From: Protula sp. h YS-2021
Lineage: Eukaryota > Annelida > Polychaeta > Sabellida > Serpulidae
Direction of reading: 5' to 3'
DNA length: 64,000 nt
NCBI GenBank assembly: GCA_949752745.1
Contig: OX457027.1
Location: forward strand, 82,612,436 to 82,676,435
The position numbers were made by a program, and so were the translations under genes. The notes under the pieces were generated by a model. That model had not been told where the DNA came from, searched no databases, and saw only the letters and a program-made list of their open reading frames with translations. Positions 33,971 to 43,778 of this stretch are shown here, piece after piece. Position 1 is the stretch's first letter, and each line of letters opens with the position of its first letter.

Positions 33971-34100
33971 AATGGGGGGGGGGGGAATAGTCCTGGGGGG
34001 GATTGTCCTACGAAGGGAATTGTTCGGGGGGGGGGGGATTATCGGGGGGGGGGAATTGACTGGGGGGAATTGTCTGGGGGGGGGGGAATTGTCCTGTTCC
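33971..34100. repeat. G-run cluster
   Basis: At least five runs of 7-11 G separated by aattgtc/attgtcct words. On the + strand this can fold as stacked G-quartets. Confidence 0.85.
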
Positions 34101-34302
34101 CCTATTCATCTTGTTACACGTTAGCCTCAAAACATAATAAATATATGAGAAGCAGTCCTAGTCTTCACATAGCGATGCATAAATCTGAATAATATTTGGC
34201 TAAAAACTAGTAAACATCTGAAAGATATTCACCAAAACGGTGCAAGACGAAACATGTTTGCGTAGTTCATAGTACATGTTTTTCTTAAAAAGCACAGAGT
34301 GA
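34101..34302. other. Short intergenic gap
   Basis: Plain AT-rich sequence before the inverted copy of the hammerhead-bearing element. Confidence 0.5.
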
Positions 34303-35258
34303 TCCTACTAGAGTTTAGATGGCACTAACGTGTGAGTAAATTCACTGAGTGTTTAGAGATTGCTTTTGCAATTCTGCGGATCACCAAAGGGGATACAACT
34401 AGGTGATTCCTCCTAGGAGGCTTAAAATATAAAAGATATGTAATCCTAGTTATAACGCAGAAAAGAGTGAGTCTTCAGGATTTCTCTTTTGTTTAAACTT
34501 TTATTTAAATTCTTTCCAGACCGGTTTCGGTACGAACTGACATTCTTCAGTGGAAAATTTATTTTACAATGTTAGTGAAAAACCGTGGGGGTCCTTTACT
34601 TTTTCAGGATCATTTTTACTCCTGAAATTGTATGCGATTTTAGGATCGCACAGTCTGGTTGTGACGTCAGTTACCGTTAGATCAATTATGACGTAGTAAT
34701 TATGGTATGTTTACTGCATTGTCATAGCAAAACTAACTTTCTGAAAACTTTTTTTTAAGGGAAGGGCTATTATTCAAGCTGAAAGGTTTACCAATGACAA
34801 TTACAAAATATATACTAGCAATATTTAGCAACATCTGTTATATAATTTACCTGATATGTGAGAAGATATTTTTAAATATTAAATGTTCATTATAAAGTCA
34901 TAAGTTTCTTGCAAATTGTCAACAGTTTCGACGTCCGGGAATGGTGATATTGCCTGTGGCTGACTGAGTTCTTTAAATATTTCTTCAATTTCTCCCTCAT
35001 TTATAGTTCCGTGCGTAGTAATTGATTCGATTGCCGGATCTGCAGGATGAATTCTCTCTGTGTCTGACCCGGTATTTTCATTAAAGAAACTAAGTTTTGA
35101 GATCATATCTCTTCTGTCAGGGAAGTTCTCGAATCGCATGAATTTTTCGTTATTTCCCAGGGTATTTTGCAGCATCTTACCTCTGGGTATAGGTATAATG
35201 ACAATTACAAAATATATACTAGCAATATTTAGCAACATCTGTTATATAATTTACATGA
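34303..35258 (-). mobile_element. Inverted partial copy of the hammerhead-bearing element
   Basis: On the minus strand it holds the last about 105 codons of ORF2 (35192-34882), the 3' region, the hammerhead-like motif (34557-34512) and the start of the leader, truncated near 34303. It forms a large inverted repeat with 35264-35927 (arms about 660 bp, loop about 300 bp). The loop repeats a short piece of the 3' region (ttagcaacatctgttatata). Confidence 0.88.
34512..34557 (-). ncRNA. Hammerhead-ribozyme-like motif, inverted copy
   Basis: Same 46-base motif as at 37107 (stem I arms, ctgaaga, cgaaac, ccggtc) on the minus strand, with the weaker stem II (atgtcag variant). Confidence 0.55.
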
Positions 35259-35584
35259 TACTGAGTCAGCCACAGGCAATATCACCATTCCCGGACATCG
35301 AAACTGTGGACAATTTGCAAGAAACTTATGATTTTATAATGAACATTTAATATGTAAAAATATCTTTTCACATATCAGGTAAATTATATAACAGATGTTG
35401 CTAAATATTGCTAGTATATATTTTGTAATTGTCATTGGTAAACCTTTAAGCTTGAATAATAACCCTTCCCTTAAAAAAAAGTTTTCAGAAAGTTAGTTTT
35501 GCTATGACAATGCAGTAAACATACCATAATTACTACGTCATAATTGATCTAACGGTAACTGACGTCACAATCAGACTGTGCGAT

Positions 35585-35608
35585 CCTGAAATCGCATACA
35601 ATTTCAGG
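35585..35608 (+). ncRNA. Hairpin upstream of the hammerhead-like motif
   Basis: Arms cctgaaat and atttcagg pair perfectly around cgcataca. In R2 (37020-37043) the arms are cctaaaat and attttagg: both sides of one pair changed and pairing is kept. Confidence 0.7.
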
Positions 35609-35671
35609 AGCAAAAATGATCCTGAAAAAGTAAAGGACCCCCACGGTTTTTCACTAAGATTGTAAAATAAA

Positions 35672-35717
35672 TTTTCCACTGAAGAAGGTCAGTTCGTACC
35701 GAAACCGGTCTGGAAAG
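35672..35717 (+). ncRNA. Hammerhead-ribozyme-like motif, R1 of unit 1
   Basis: Stem I is ttttcca (35672-35678) with tggaaag (35711-35717). The core CUGANGA is ctgaaga (35679-35685). Stem II is ggt/acc (35687-35689 with 35698-35700), then GAAA (35701-35704). Stem III would be ACC/GGU with no loop, and the cleavage site would be GUC, after 35710. ACCGGU is self-complementary, so stem III would form between two molecules, as reported for Penelope-type hammerheads with tiny stem III. One deviation is an unpaired A (35686) before stem II. Confidence 0.6.
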
Positions 35718-36027
35718 AATTTAAATGAAAGTTTAAACAAAAGAGAAATCCTGAAGACTCACTCTTTTCTGCGTTATAACTAGGATTACATATCTTTTAT
35801 ATTTTAAGCCTCCTAGGAGGAATCACCTAGTTGTATCCCCTTTGTTGATCCGCAGAATTGCAAAAGCAATCTCTAAACACTCAGTGAATTTACTCACACG
35901 TTAGTGCCATCTAAACTCTAGTAGGATTTATCAATTTTTTGTGGCGCAGAATCGCTTTCTGGTGATCCGTGTGAGGTTAGACCTACGTAGAGCACGCCTA
36001 GTGCCTTAGGATTACTTCTATACTACC

Positions 36028-36204
36028 ATGAATGACACAGCAGAAACAAAAAGGAGAGAGGAGACTGAGGCTCCTGACAACAAAAGATCAAAACCGAATC
36101 CACCATCAACACGCCTAGAAGAAGTATATGTTCCACAATATAATGCATACAGAAAGGCCTGTACAATCCTCGCAAGATCCAACCATCACCTATATCTACC
36201 CTGA
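36028..36204 (+). CDS. ORF1 of the hammerhead-bearing element, 58 codons
   Basis: ATG at 36028 after a leader. The product is hydrophilic and basic (KRREETEAPDNKRSKPNPP), with a possible nuclear-localisation motif, ending NHHLYLP. It overlaps ORF2 by 61 bases. Moving from this frame to ORF2 needs a one-base backward shift, so the two may be one protein made by frameshifting, a split gene, or separate products. I recognise no family. Confidence 0.5.
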   Translation: MNDTAETKRREETEAPDNKRSKPNPPSTRLEEVYVPQYNAYRKACTILARSNHHLYLP

Positions 36205-36785
36205 AAGAGTTCAAATCATCCAAAAGAATCCCTAAGGCATTTAAACCGAATATCAAGGAAATACCAACCCAGCTCCAACCCTTGGAATCACCACCTACAC
36301 CAACGCAAGATGAGCCTATGCCACCCATCACGGAAAGGATAGTCAAAACAGAAACATTTACATATGCAATACGAAGGACACCCTTTTTTAAAAAACAGTA
36401 CTGCACCGAGGATAAGAAGATCCCATCCTACGTAACCCAATTCAATAAACACATAACTCTGTCAAAACTACCTATACCCAGAGGTAAGATGCTGCAAAAT
36501 ACCCTGGGAAATAACGAAAAATTCATGTCATTCGAGAACTTCCCTGACAGAAGAGATATGATCTCAAAACTTAGTTTCTTTAATGAAAATACCGGGTCAG
36601 ACACAGAGAGAATTCATCCTGCAGATCCGGCAATCGAATCAATTACTACGCACGGAACTATAAATGAGGGAGAAATTGAAGAAATATTTAAAGAACTCAG
36701 TCAGCCACAGGCAATATCACAATTCCCGGACGTTGAAACTGTTGACAATTTGCAAGAAACTTATGACTTTATAATGAACATTTAA
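36144..36785 (+). CDS. ORF2 of the hammerhead-bearing element, unit 1
   Basis: Open from 36144 to TAA at 36783-36785; the first ATG is near 36318 (MPPITERIV). It is hydrophilic, with a Pro-rich front (LESPPTPTQDEPMPP), a basic middle (RRTPFFKKQYC) and an acidic end (INEGEIEEIFKEL, then QETYDFIMNI). No RT, nuclease or known Gag motif is seen. Its conservation across the direct and inverted copies shows it was a shared part of the element, not that it is translated. Confidence 0.5.
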   Translation, partial: CIQKGLYNPRKIQPSPISTLKEFKSSKRIPKAFKPNIKEIPTQLQPLESPPTPTQDEPMPPITERIVKTETFTYAIRRTPFFKKQYCTEDKKIPSYVTQFNKHITLSKLPIPRGKMLQNTLGNNEKFMSFENFPDRRDMISKLSFFNENTGSDTERIHPADPAIESITTHGTINEGEIEEIFKELSQPQAISQFPDVETVDNLQETYDFIMNI

Positions 36786-37240
36786 TATTTAAAAATATCT
36801 TCTCACATATCAGGTAAATTATATAACAGATGTTGCTAAATATTGCTAGTATATATTTTGTAATTGTCATTGGTAAACCTTTAAGCTTGAATAATAGCCC
36901 TTCCCTTAAAAAAAAGTTTTCAGAAAGTTAGTTTTGCTATAACAATGCAGTAAACATACCATAATTACTATGTCATAATTGATCTAACGGTAACTGACGT
37001 CACAATCAGACTGTGCGATCCTAAAATCGCATACAATTTTAGGAGTAAAAATGATCCTGAAAAAGTAAAGGACCCCCACGGTTTTTCACTAACATTGTAA
37101 AATAAATTTTCCACTGAAGAATGTCAGTTCGTACCGAAACCGGTCTGGAAAGAATTTAAATAAAAGTTTAAACAAAAGAGAAATCCTGAAGACTCACTCT
37201 TTTCTGCGTTATAACTAGGATTACATATCTTTTATATTTA
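36699..37240 (+). repeat. Flanking repeat R2, unit 1
   Basis: About 542 bp, the downstream partner of R1, ending where unrelated sequence (aaacacagagtggcataat) begins. Confidence 0.88.
37107..37152 (+). ncRNA. Hammerhead-ribozyme-like motif, R2 of unit 1
   Basis: Same stems I and III and core as at 35672. Stem II is weaker because ggt is replaced by tgt. The predicted cut is after 37145, so cleavage here and at 35710 would release a 1435-base RNA carrying both ORFs. Confidence 0.55.
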
Positions 37241-38460
37241 AAACACAGAGTGGCATAATTTCCTACAAGAACATATTTTTCTGTCATAAATAAGCATTAA
37301 AACAGAACAAAAATACAATACCTGATAAACACATACAAGTAGAAATCTATCCAATAGAAAAATAGAACACTAGAGTAGAACAGAATAAGAAAATGGTAAC
37401 GATATTTTCCACTCTTAAACTTTTATTTTAAGGTGTATGTGCTTAGAAAGCTTTAGAAGGCTTATATGCAGGAAATGTGAGTGGTATAACTGAGGATAGG
37501 TATACAGTGACATCTCATACCTTAATTATTTTATAGTTATGTATATTGATTGTACTTGCCAGTTAGTGCTGCCATTGTATGCGTCTTCAGGTGCAGTATT
37601 CATAAAAGTAAATGGGTTGTATTATAAACTCATGTAACGTTATAAACGCTTCAGACAAATCGAGCAGGAAATTCCCGCCATAATTACCAAAGGAAAACAC
37701 CACTGATGTTAATGACATTCGGTGGCTTTACTCGGCACCCGTTTGCATCTTAACTAAACTTCAGGCTTTACACGAATACCTGAATCAACAACAGCTATGA
37801 ATAATACTAATGAATGATATTAATTACACTAAAACAGTTTCACTTTACTACTGTAATTAAGTCCGTATTGGCAAGCAAAATTTCGCACCAATCGTCAAAA
37901 ACGCAAATAGCAGAAAGTCAAAATTTTGCGTGAGTATCGGATGATATCCATTATGGTGCTGTGAAAAAATCTGAGGCGAAAGATGCCTTAGATGTTTTGT
38001 TTTATCGATAATAATTTTATACCGGACATGAACGATAACAAAGCATCAGTAAGCCTTTTAGCTATAGCATATTGAACAATGAACACTTCGAATGGCCAAA
38101 CAAAGTTATTTCTTAAGTGATCTCTCAATTCCCTGAATATCATTTCAATTAAATCGCCCTTTTAGGAGCGGTGTTTCTGAAATAAAGCATTTTTGGGGTC
38201 TATATTCTGTTTGGTTTTCAGCGAAATATCACTTTTCTTTGAAGGCTAAGACACCTCCAGGTTTAGTTTATTGCACTGAATTATCAATCGCATTAATCTG
38301 TTAAAAGTATGTTTATGTAATTTTAGCAATGTGGAAAGTTTTATACTTTTCCCAGCCTATCCGTTCGCTTAGAAGAAGCAAAGTGCCACCATAGTGTCAG
38401 CCTTATCTAACGTAGATGACCAATTCTAGGCAGATCCTTTTGGCACACATCGTAACAAGT
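37241..38460. other. Sequence between the two units, co-duplicated
   Basis: About 1.2 kb with no recognisable gene, repeated at 40423-41642 with only a few differences. It is probably flanking host sequence carried along by the tandem duplication. Confidence 0.6.
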
Positions 38461-38853
38461 ATATCACCATTCCCGGACGTCGAAACTGTGGACAATTTGC
38501 AAGAAACTTATGACTTTATAATGAACATTTAATATGTAAAAATATCTTCTCACATATCAGGTAAATTATATAACAGATGTTGCTAAATATTGCTAGGATA
38601 TATTTTGTAATTGTCATTGGTAAACCTTTAAGCTTGAATAATAACCCTTCCCTTAAAAAAAAGTTTTCAGAAAGTTAGTTTTGCTATGACAATGCAGTAA
38701 ACATACCATAATTACTACGTCATAATTGATCTAACGGTAACTGACGTCACAATCAGACTGTGCGATCCTGAAATCGCATACAATTTCAGGAGCAAAAATG
38801 ATCCTGAAAAAGTAAAGGACCCCCACGGTTTTTCACTAAGATTGTAAAATAAA

Positions 38854-38899
38854 TTTTCCACTGAAGAAGGTCAGTTCGTACCGAAACCGGTCTGGAAAG
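38854..38899 (+). ncRNA. Hammerhead-ribozyme-like motif, R1 of unit 2
   Basis: Identical to the 35672 motif, 3182 bases downstream. Confidence 0.6.
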
Positions 38900-39209
38900 A
38901 ATTTAAATGAAAGTTTAAACAAAAGAGAAATCCTGAAGACTCACTCTTTTCTGCGTTATAACTAGGATTACATATCTTTTATATTTTAAGCCTCCTAGGA
39001 GGAATCACCTAGTTGTATCCCCTTTGTTGATCCGCAGAATTGCAAAAGCAATCTCTAAACACTCAGTGAATTTACTCACACGTTAGTGCCATCTAAACTC
39101 TAGTAGGATTTATCAATTTTTTGTGGCGCAGAATCGCTTTCTGGTGATCCGTGTGAGGTTAGACCTACGTAGAGCACGCCTAGTGCCTTAGGATTACTTC
39201 TATACTACC

Positions 39210-39386
39210 ATGAATGACACAGCAGAAACAAAAAGGAGAGAGGAGACTGAGGCTCCTGACAACAAAAGATCAAAACCGAATCCACCATCAACACGCCTAG
39301 AGGAAGTATATGTTCCACAATATAATGCATACAGAAAGGCCTGTACAATCCTCGCAAGATCCAACCATCACCTATATCTACCCTGA
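39210..39386 (+). CDS. ORF1 of the hammerhead-bearing element, unit 2
   Basis: Duplicate of 36028-36204 with the same start, stop and overlap with ORF2. Confidence 0.5.
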   Translation: MNDTAETKRREETEAPDNKRSKPNPPSTRLEEVYVPQYNAYRKACTILARSNHHLYLP

Positions 39387-39967
39387 AAGAGTTCAAATCA
39401 TCCAAAAGAATCCCTAAGGCATTTAAACCGAATATCAAGGAAATACCAACCCAGCTCCAACCCTTGGAATCACCACCTACACCAACGCAAGATGAGCCTA
39501 TGCCACCCATCACGGAAAGGATAGTCAAAACAGAAACATTTACATATGCAATACGAAGGACACCCTTTTTTAAAAAACAGTACTGCACCGAGGATAAGAA
39601 GATCCCATCCTACGTAACCCAATTCAATAAACACATAACTCTGTCAAAACTACCTATACCCAGAGGTAAGATGCTGCAAAATACCCTGGGAAATAACGAA
39701 AAATTCATGTCATTCGAGAACTTCCCTGACAGAAGAGATATGATCTCAAAACTTAGTTTCTTTAATGAAAATACCGGGTCAGACACAGAGAGAATTCATC
39801 CTGCAGATCCGGCAATCGAATCAATTACTACGCACGGAACTATAAATGAGGGAGAAATTGAAGAAATATTTAAAGAACTCAGTCAGCCACAGGCAATATC
39901 ACAATTCCCGGACGTTGAAACTGTTGACAATTTGCAAGAAACTTATGACTTTATAATGAACATTTAA
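39326..39967 (+). CDS. ORF2 of the hammerhead-bearing element, unit 2
   Basis: Duplicate of 36144-36785. From LESPPTP to the stop the translation is identical to unit 1. Confidence 0.5.
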   Translation, partial: CIQKGLYNPRKIQPSPISTLKEFKSSKRIPKAFKPNIKEIPTQLQPLESPPTPTQDEPMPPITERIVKTETFTYAIRRTPFFKKQYCTEDKKIPSYVTQFNKHITLSKLPIPRGKMLQNTLGNNEKFMSFENFPDRRDMISKLSFFNENTGSDTERIHPADPAIESITTHGTINEGEIEEIFKELSQPQAISQFPDVETVDNLQETYDFIMNI

Positions 39968-40288
39968 TATTTAAAAATATCTTCTCACATATCAGGTAAA
40001 TTATATAACAGATGTTGCTAAATATTGCTAGTATATATTTTGTAATTGTCATTGGTAAACCTTTAAGCTTGAATAATAGCCCTTCCCTTAAAAAAAAGTT
40101 TTCAGAAAGTTAGTTTTGCTATGACAATGCAGTAAACATACCATAATTACTATGTCATAATTGATCTAACGGTAACTGACGTCACAATCAGACTGTGCGA
40201 TCCTGAAATCGCATACAATTTTAGGAGTAAAAATGATCCTGAAAAAGTAAAGGACCCCCACGGTTTTTCACTAACATTGTAAAATAAA

Positions 40289-40334
40289 TTTTCCACTGAA
40301 GAATGTCAGTTCGTACCGAAACCGGTCTGGAAAG
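40289..40334 (+). ncRNA. Hammerhead-ribozyme-like motif, R2 of unit 2
   Basis: Identical to the 37107 motif. The upstream hairpin (40202-40225) has the intermediate arms cctgaaat and attttagg, with one G-U pair. Confidence 0.55.
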
Positions 40335-41642
40335 AATTTAAATAAAAGTTTAAACAAAAGAGAAATCCTGAAGACTCACTCTTTTCTGCGTTATAACTAG
40401 GATTACATATCTTTTATATTTAAAGCACAGAGTGGCATAATTTCCTACAAGAACATATTTTTCTGTCATAAATAAGCATTAAAACAGAACAAAAATACAA
40501 TACCTGATAAACACATACAAGTAGAAATCTATCCAATAGAAAAATAGAACACTAGAGTAGAACAGAATAAGAAAATGGTAACGATATTTTCCACTCTTAA
40601 ACTTTTATTTTAAGGTGTATGTGCTTAGAAAGCTTTAGAAGGCTTATATGCAGGAAATGTGAGTGGTATAACTGAGGATAGGTATACAGTGACATCTCAT
40701 ACCTTAATTATTTTATAGTTATGTATATTGATTGTACTTGCCAGTTAGTGCTGCCATTGTATGCGTCTTCAGGTGCAGTATTCATAAAAGTAAATGGGTT
40801 GTATTATAAACTCATGTAACGTTATAAACGCTTCAGACAAATCGAGCAGGAAATTCCCGCCATAATTACCAAAGGAAAACACCACTGATGTTAATGACAT
40901 TCGGTGGCTTTACTCGGCACCCGTTTGCATCTTAACTAAACTTCAGGCTTTACACGAATACCTGAATCAACAACAGCTATGAATAATACTAATGAATGAT
41001 ATTAATTACACTAAAACAGTTTCACTTTACTACTGTAATTAAGTCCGTATTGGCAAGCAAAATTTCGCACCAATCGTCAAAAACGCAAATAGCAGAAAGT
41101 CAAAATTTTGCGTGAGTATCGGATGATATCCATTATGGTGCTGTGAAAAAATCTGAGGCGAAAGATGCCTTAGATGTTTTGTTTTATCGATAATAATTTT
41201 ATACTGGACATGAACGATAACAAAGCATCAGTAAGCCTTTTAGCTATAGCATATTGAACAATGAACACTTCGAATGGCCAAACAAAGTTATTTCTTAAGT
41301 GATCTCTCAATTCCCTGAATATCATTTCAATTAAATCGCCCTTTTAGGAGCGGTGTTTCTGAAATAAAGCATTTTTGGGGTCTATATTCTGTGTGGTTTT
41401 CAGCGAAATATCACTTTTCTTTGAAGGCTAAGACACCTCCAGGTTTAGTTTATTGCACTGAATTATCAATCGCATTAATCTGTTAAAAGTATGTTTATGT
41501 AATTTTAGCAATGTGGAAAGTTTTATACTTTTCCCAGCCTATCCGTTCGCTTAGAAGAAGCAAAGTGCCACCATAGTGTCAGCCTTATCTAACGTAGATG
41601 ATCAATTCTAGGCAGATCCTTTTGGCACACATCGTAACAAGT

Positions 41643-42147
41643 ATAATATGTATTTATTATGTTAAAAGACCTAGAGTTCTGAGTTCTTGGACCTGTGAGT
41701 TCCTATTACACTAGGTACATTTACATTAAACTCTTGATTAAAGAAAAGGTTTCGTTATATAGGGTCTTGAGCCGAAAAAGTAGGTAGTTCAATTGTTACA
41801 TCAATTCAATGAAGGTTTAAAATCATGCTTAATTGGTAGTATTACAGTCTGTTACAAAACAAGTGCATATTTTTTATGTGAAGGTTTTATTTTCAGATTC
41901 ATATAAAAGCAAAACCTTAGTTTTGCTCTGGATAACTAACAAAAGGGAAAGCAAAGTGATTCGAAATCTGATTATACAACAAACAAGGTGTATCCACCCA
42001 TTTGGGGAAAGAACCTCCACCATTCTGTTATTTTTGGTGCAATTATTCATTGTTTTCAAGGGAATAATCTCCAAATCTTTAAGATTTGCCACAAACCATA
42101 AATAATTGCGTTAACACCATACACAGCGGAGTGTAGCAAATCATTAC
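41643..42147. other. Intergenic, no gene seen
   Basis: AT-rich sequence. A 90-codon ORF at 41833-42105 has no recognisable domain. Confidence 0.45.
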
Positions 42148-43148
42148 CCAACTTGAAAATATCCGACTGGACGATACTCTACCGGAAAATGCCCCACTGG
42201 TAAATACCCCATACAGGACATTACCTACTGAAAAATACCTTACTTGGAAACCTTTTCTCGGCTGATAAAAGGAAACTATTGATCTATTTAGTGAACTTTT
42301 CCAAGAACAACATTCGTGTCTTAGATTAATGTTTAAAAACTTTGATGTTGTGCTGCAGTGTTAGCTATTGACTCTTTTGATAAAACGGTACCAAAGGACT
42401 TTTGAAGTATTTAATCACAGACCACCGATGTTTCTGAGATGAATGGATGAAACGTTTTCATTTCATTCCTACTGTGTCAATGGAATATCAATTTAATGAA
42501 ATTCATTACGTCTACTAGGGTAAAACCAAAAGTTCCTCTGGACTGACATATTTATATGAGCCTCATGAACTATTGCAAACGGATGTATATATTATGAGTG
42601 AGAAAAAAGGCGTGCTGGATTACCTGCGTGGGGCTGCACACAACATACATATATATCGTGGCATTATAAAAACCGTGTTGGGACGAGCCTTGGATATTTT
42701 TTATTTTCGGTGTGATAAGTGGGCATTTTTTCGTTCGTTCGTTTGTTTGTTTGGTGTTTAACGCCGTTCCGGCGACTATGATGACTATATTAGGGCGCAC
42801 CTGCTAAAGGAGCAAGGGTGAGAAAAGAGAGGGGGAGTACAAAAATAGAAGAAAGGATTGATTAGAAAGGAAGAAAGTACGATTACTCGTCTCCCACCTG
42901 CAAGAAACAGAAAGCAGCGGGTCTTTCTGAAGATTTCCAACCTACAGGCTGTTGGAATTTTGTGCTTATTGACATTGCAGCAACATTTGCCAAACGATCT
43001 TGTACCATTAGTAGCCAGTTGCATTGTAATAAAAAATCAATGACCAATTTGTACTGTGCCATTCTCTTAAAAGTTGGGTATTATTCTGGGTATATTTCCT
43101 ATGTCAGGTATTGTCCTGTAGGGTATTTTCTAGTTGGGTATTGTCTTA
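42148..43148. mobile_element. Possible inverted-repeat (MITE-like) element, ~1 kb
   Basis: The left end (acccaacttgaaaatatccg, then ggacgatactc and further aaaatacc words) matches the reverse complement of the right end (about 43070-43148) at roughly three of four positions over about 35 bases. Both ends contain several copies of a loose aaaatacc-nn-actgg word. Inside, near 42752-42780, lies the gtttaacgccgttccggcg motif that I associate with a dispersed molluscan repeat. No ORF is credible. Confidence 0.45.
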
Positions 43149-43440
43149 GACCCGCGGTACAGTAGACCGCTTTAAATCTGACAGTGGAACAACACGTGAG
43201 TCTCCAGGAAAACATATCCCTAGCATTAGTAGCCTTACAGAGAGGCGTCGACTGCATGAACATAATTTAAGGACTCGAAGACCCCTTCGTGGAGCCATTT
43301 TTACACCAGTTTGGCACCAATTCGCCGACAAAATCACTTCATTAAACAAAGCATGACCCAAGTTCGAAAGCGGAATCAACAGCAATGGAATTTATTGGTG
43401 TTCAGTGACGAACCAGAATCGTGCTGAAGACGCTATCGCA
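43149..43440 (+). pseudogene. Tc1/mariner-type transposase fragment
   Basis: Frame 1 reads TERRRLHEHNLRTRRPLRG (end of the helix-turn-helix region), then AIFTPVWH, and stops. After a frameshift a second frame reads NQQQWNLLVFSDE, the box around the first catalytic Asp of Tc1-like DDE transposases. The rest of the catalytic domain is absent. A decayed fragment. Confidence 0.75.
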
Positions 43441-43778
43441 TTTTGAGAAGATGCGGTGAATGGTAAACAAATTGTTAACATCATGAATAATTGTCGTTGA
43501 GAGTTACCAATCCACTAAGATCAAATGTTTACCCCATAGTACCTTTAAATTTTGAAATTCTAATTTGGAGTTCTAAGACCTGTCTCACTATTCGCGCAGC
43601 AGCTTGCGATATTATATAACGTAATATATACTAGTAATAAACTCTAGGCGCTTAATAAATGAACACCAGGCACACAGAAAAGAAAGCAATTACAATACAA
43701 CATGAACATAAAATAGAATTACAACGCAGCATTAATAAACAGTATAATCCGAAAAATACTCTCTAAAAAGATGGATTT
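43441..43778. other. Gap between transposon relics
   Basis: AT-rich, no gene. It may include the 3' end of the LINE fragment that follows on the minus strand. Confidence 0.45.

Larger units (their letters stand above)
35264..35806 (+). repeat. Flanking repeat R1, unit 1
   Basis: About 543 bp, roughly 96% identical by eye to 36699-37240, 1435 bases downstream. It holds the ORF2 end, a hairpin (35585-35608) and the hammerhead-like motif. Confidence 0.88.
35264..38460 (+). mobile_element. Hammerhead-bearing element, tandem unit 1
   Basis: Order: flanking repeat R1 (35264-35806), leader, ORF1 and ORF2, flanking repeat R2 (36699-37240), then about 1.2 kb of other sequence. R1 and R2 each start within the last codons of ORF2 and end in the same 3' region, so R1 looks like the 3' end of an upstream, 5'-truncated copy. 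That head-to-tail layout with 'pseudo-LTRs' is typical of Penelope-like elements and retrozymes. No reverse transcriptase or GIY-YIG frame is present, so the element is non-autonomous. Confidence 0.85.
38461..41642 (+). mobile_element. Hammerhead-bearing element, tandem unit 2
   Basis: A 3182-bp direct duplication of 35279-38460, nearly identical throughout, including ORF1, ORF2, both flanking repeats and the 1.2-kb tail. It starts part-way into the ORF2 end (atcaccattcccgg) directly after acaagtat, and the same acaagtat closes it at 41642. The near-identity indicates a recent segmental duplication or an assembly artefact. Confidence 0.9.

Noticed and set aside
36023..36406. 127-codon minus-strand ORF, repeated at 39205-39588
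   Set aside because: It is the mirror of ORF1/ORF2 of the hammerhead-bearing element. It is hydrophobic, without a start context, and repeated only because the DNA is duplicated.
35264..41642. LTR retrotransposon
   Set aside because: The flanking repeats lack TG...CA ends, primer-binding site and polypurine tract, and begin inside coding sequence. The layout fits a head-to-tail pseudo-LTR element better.
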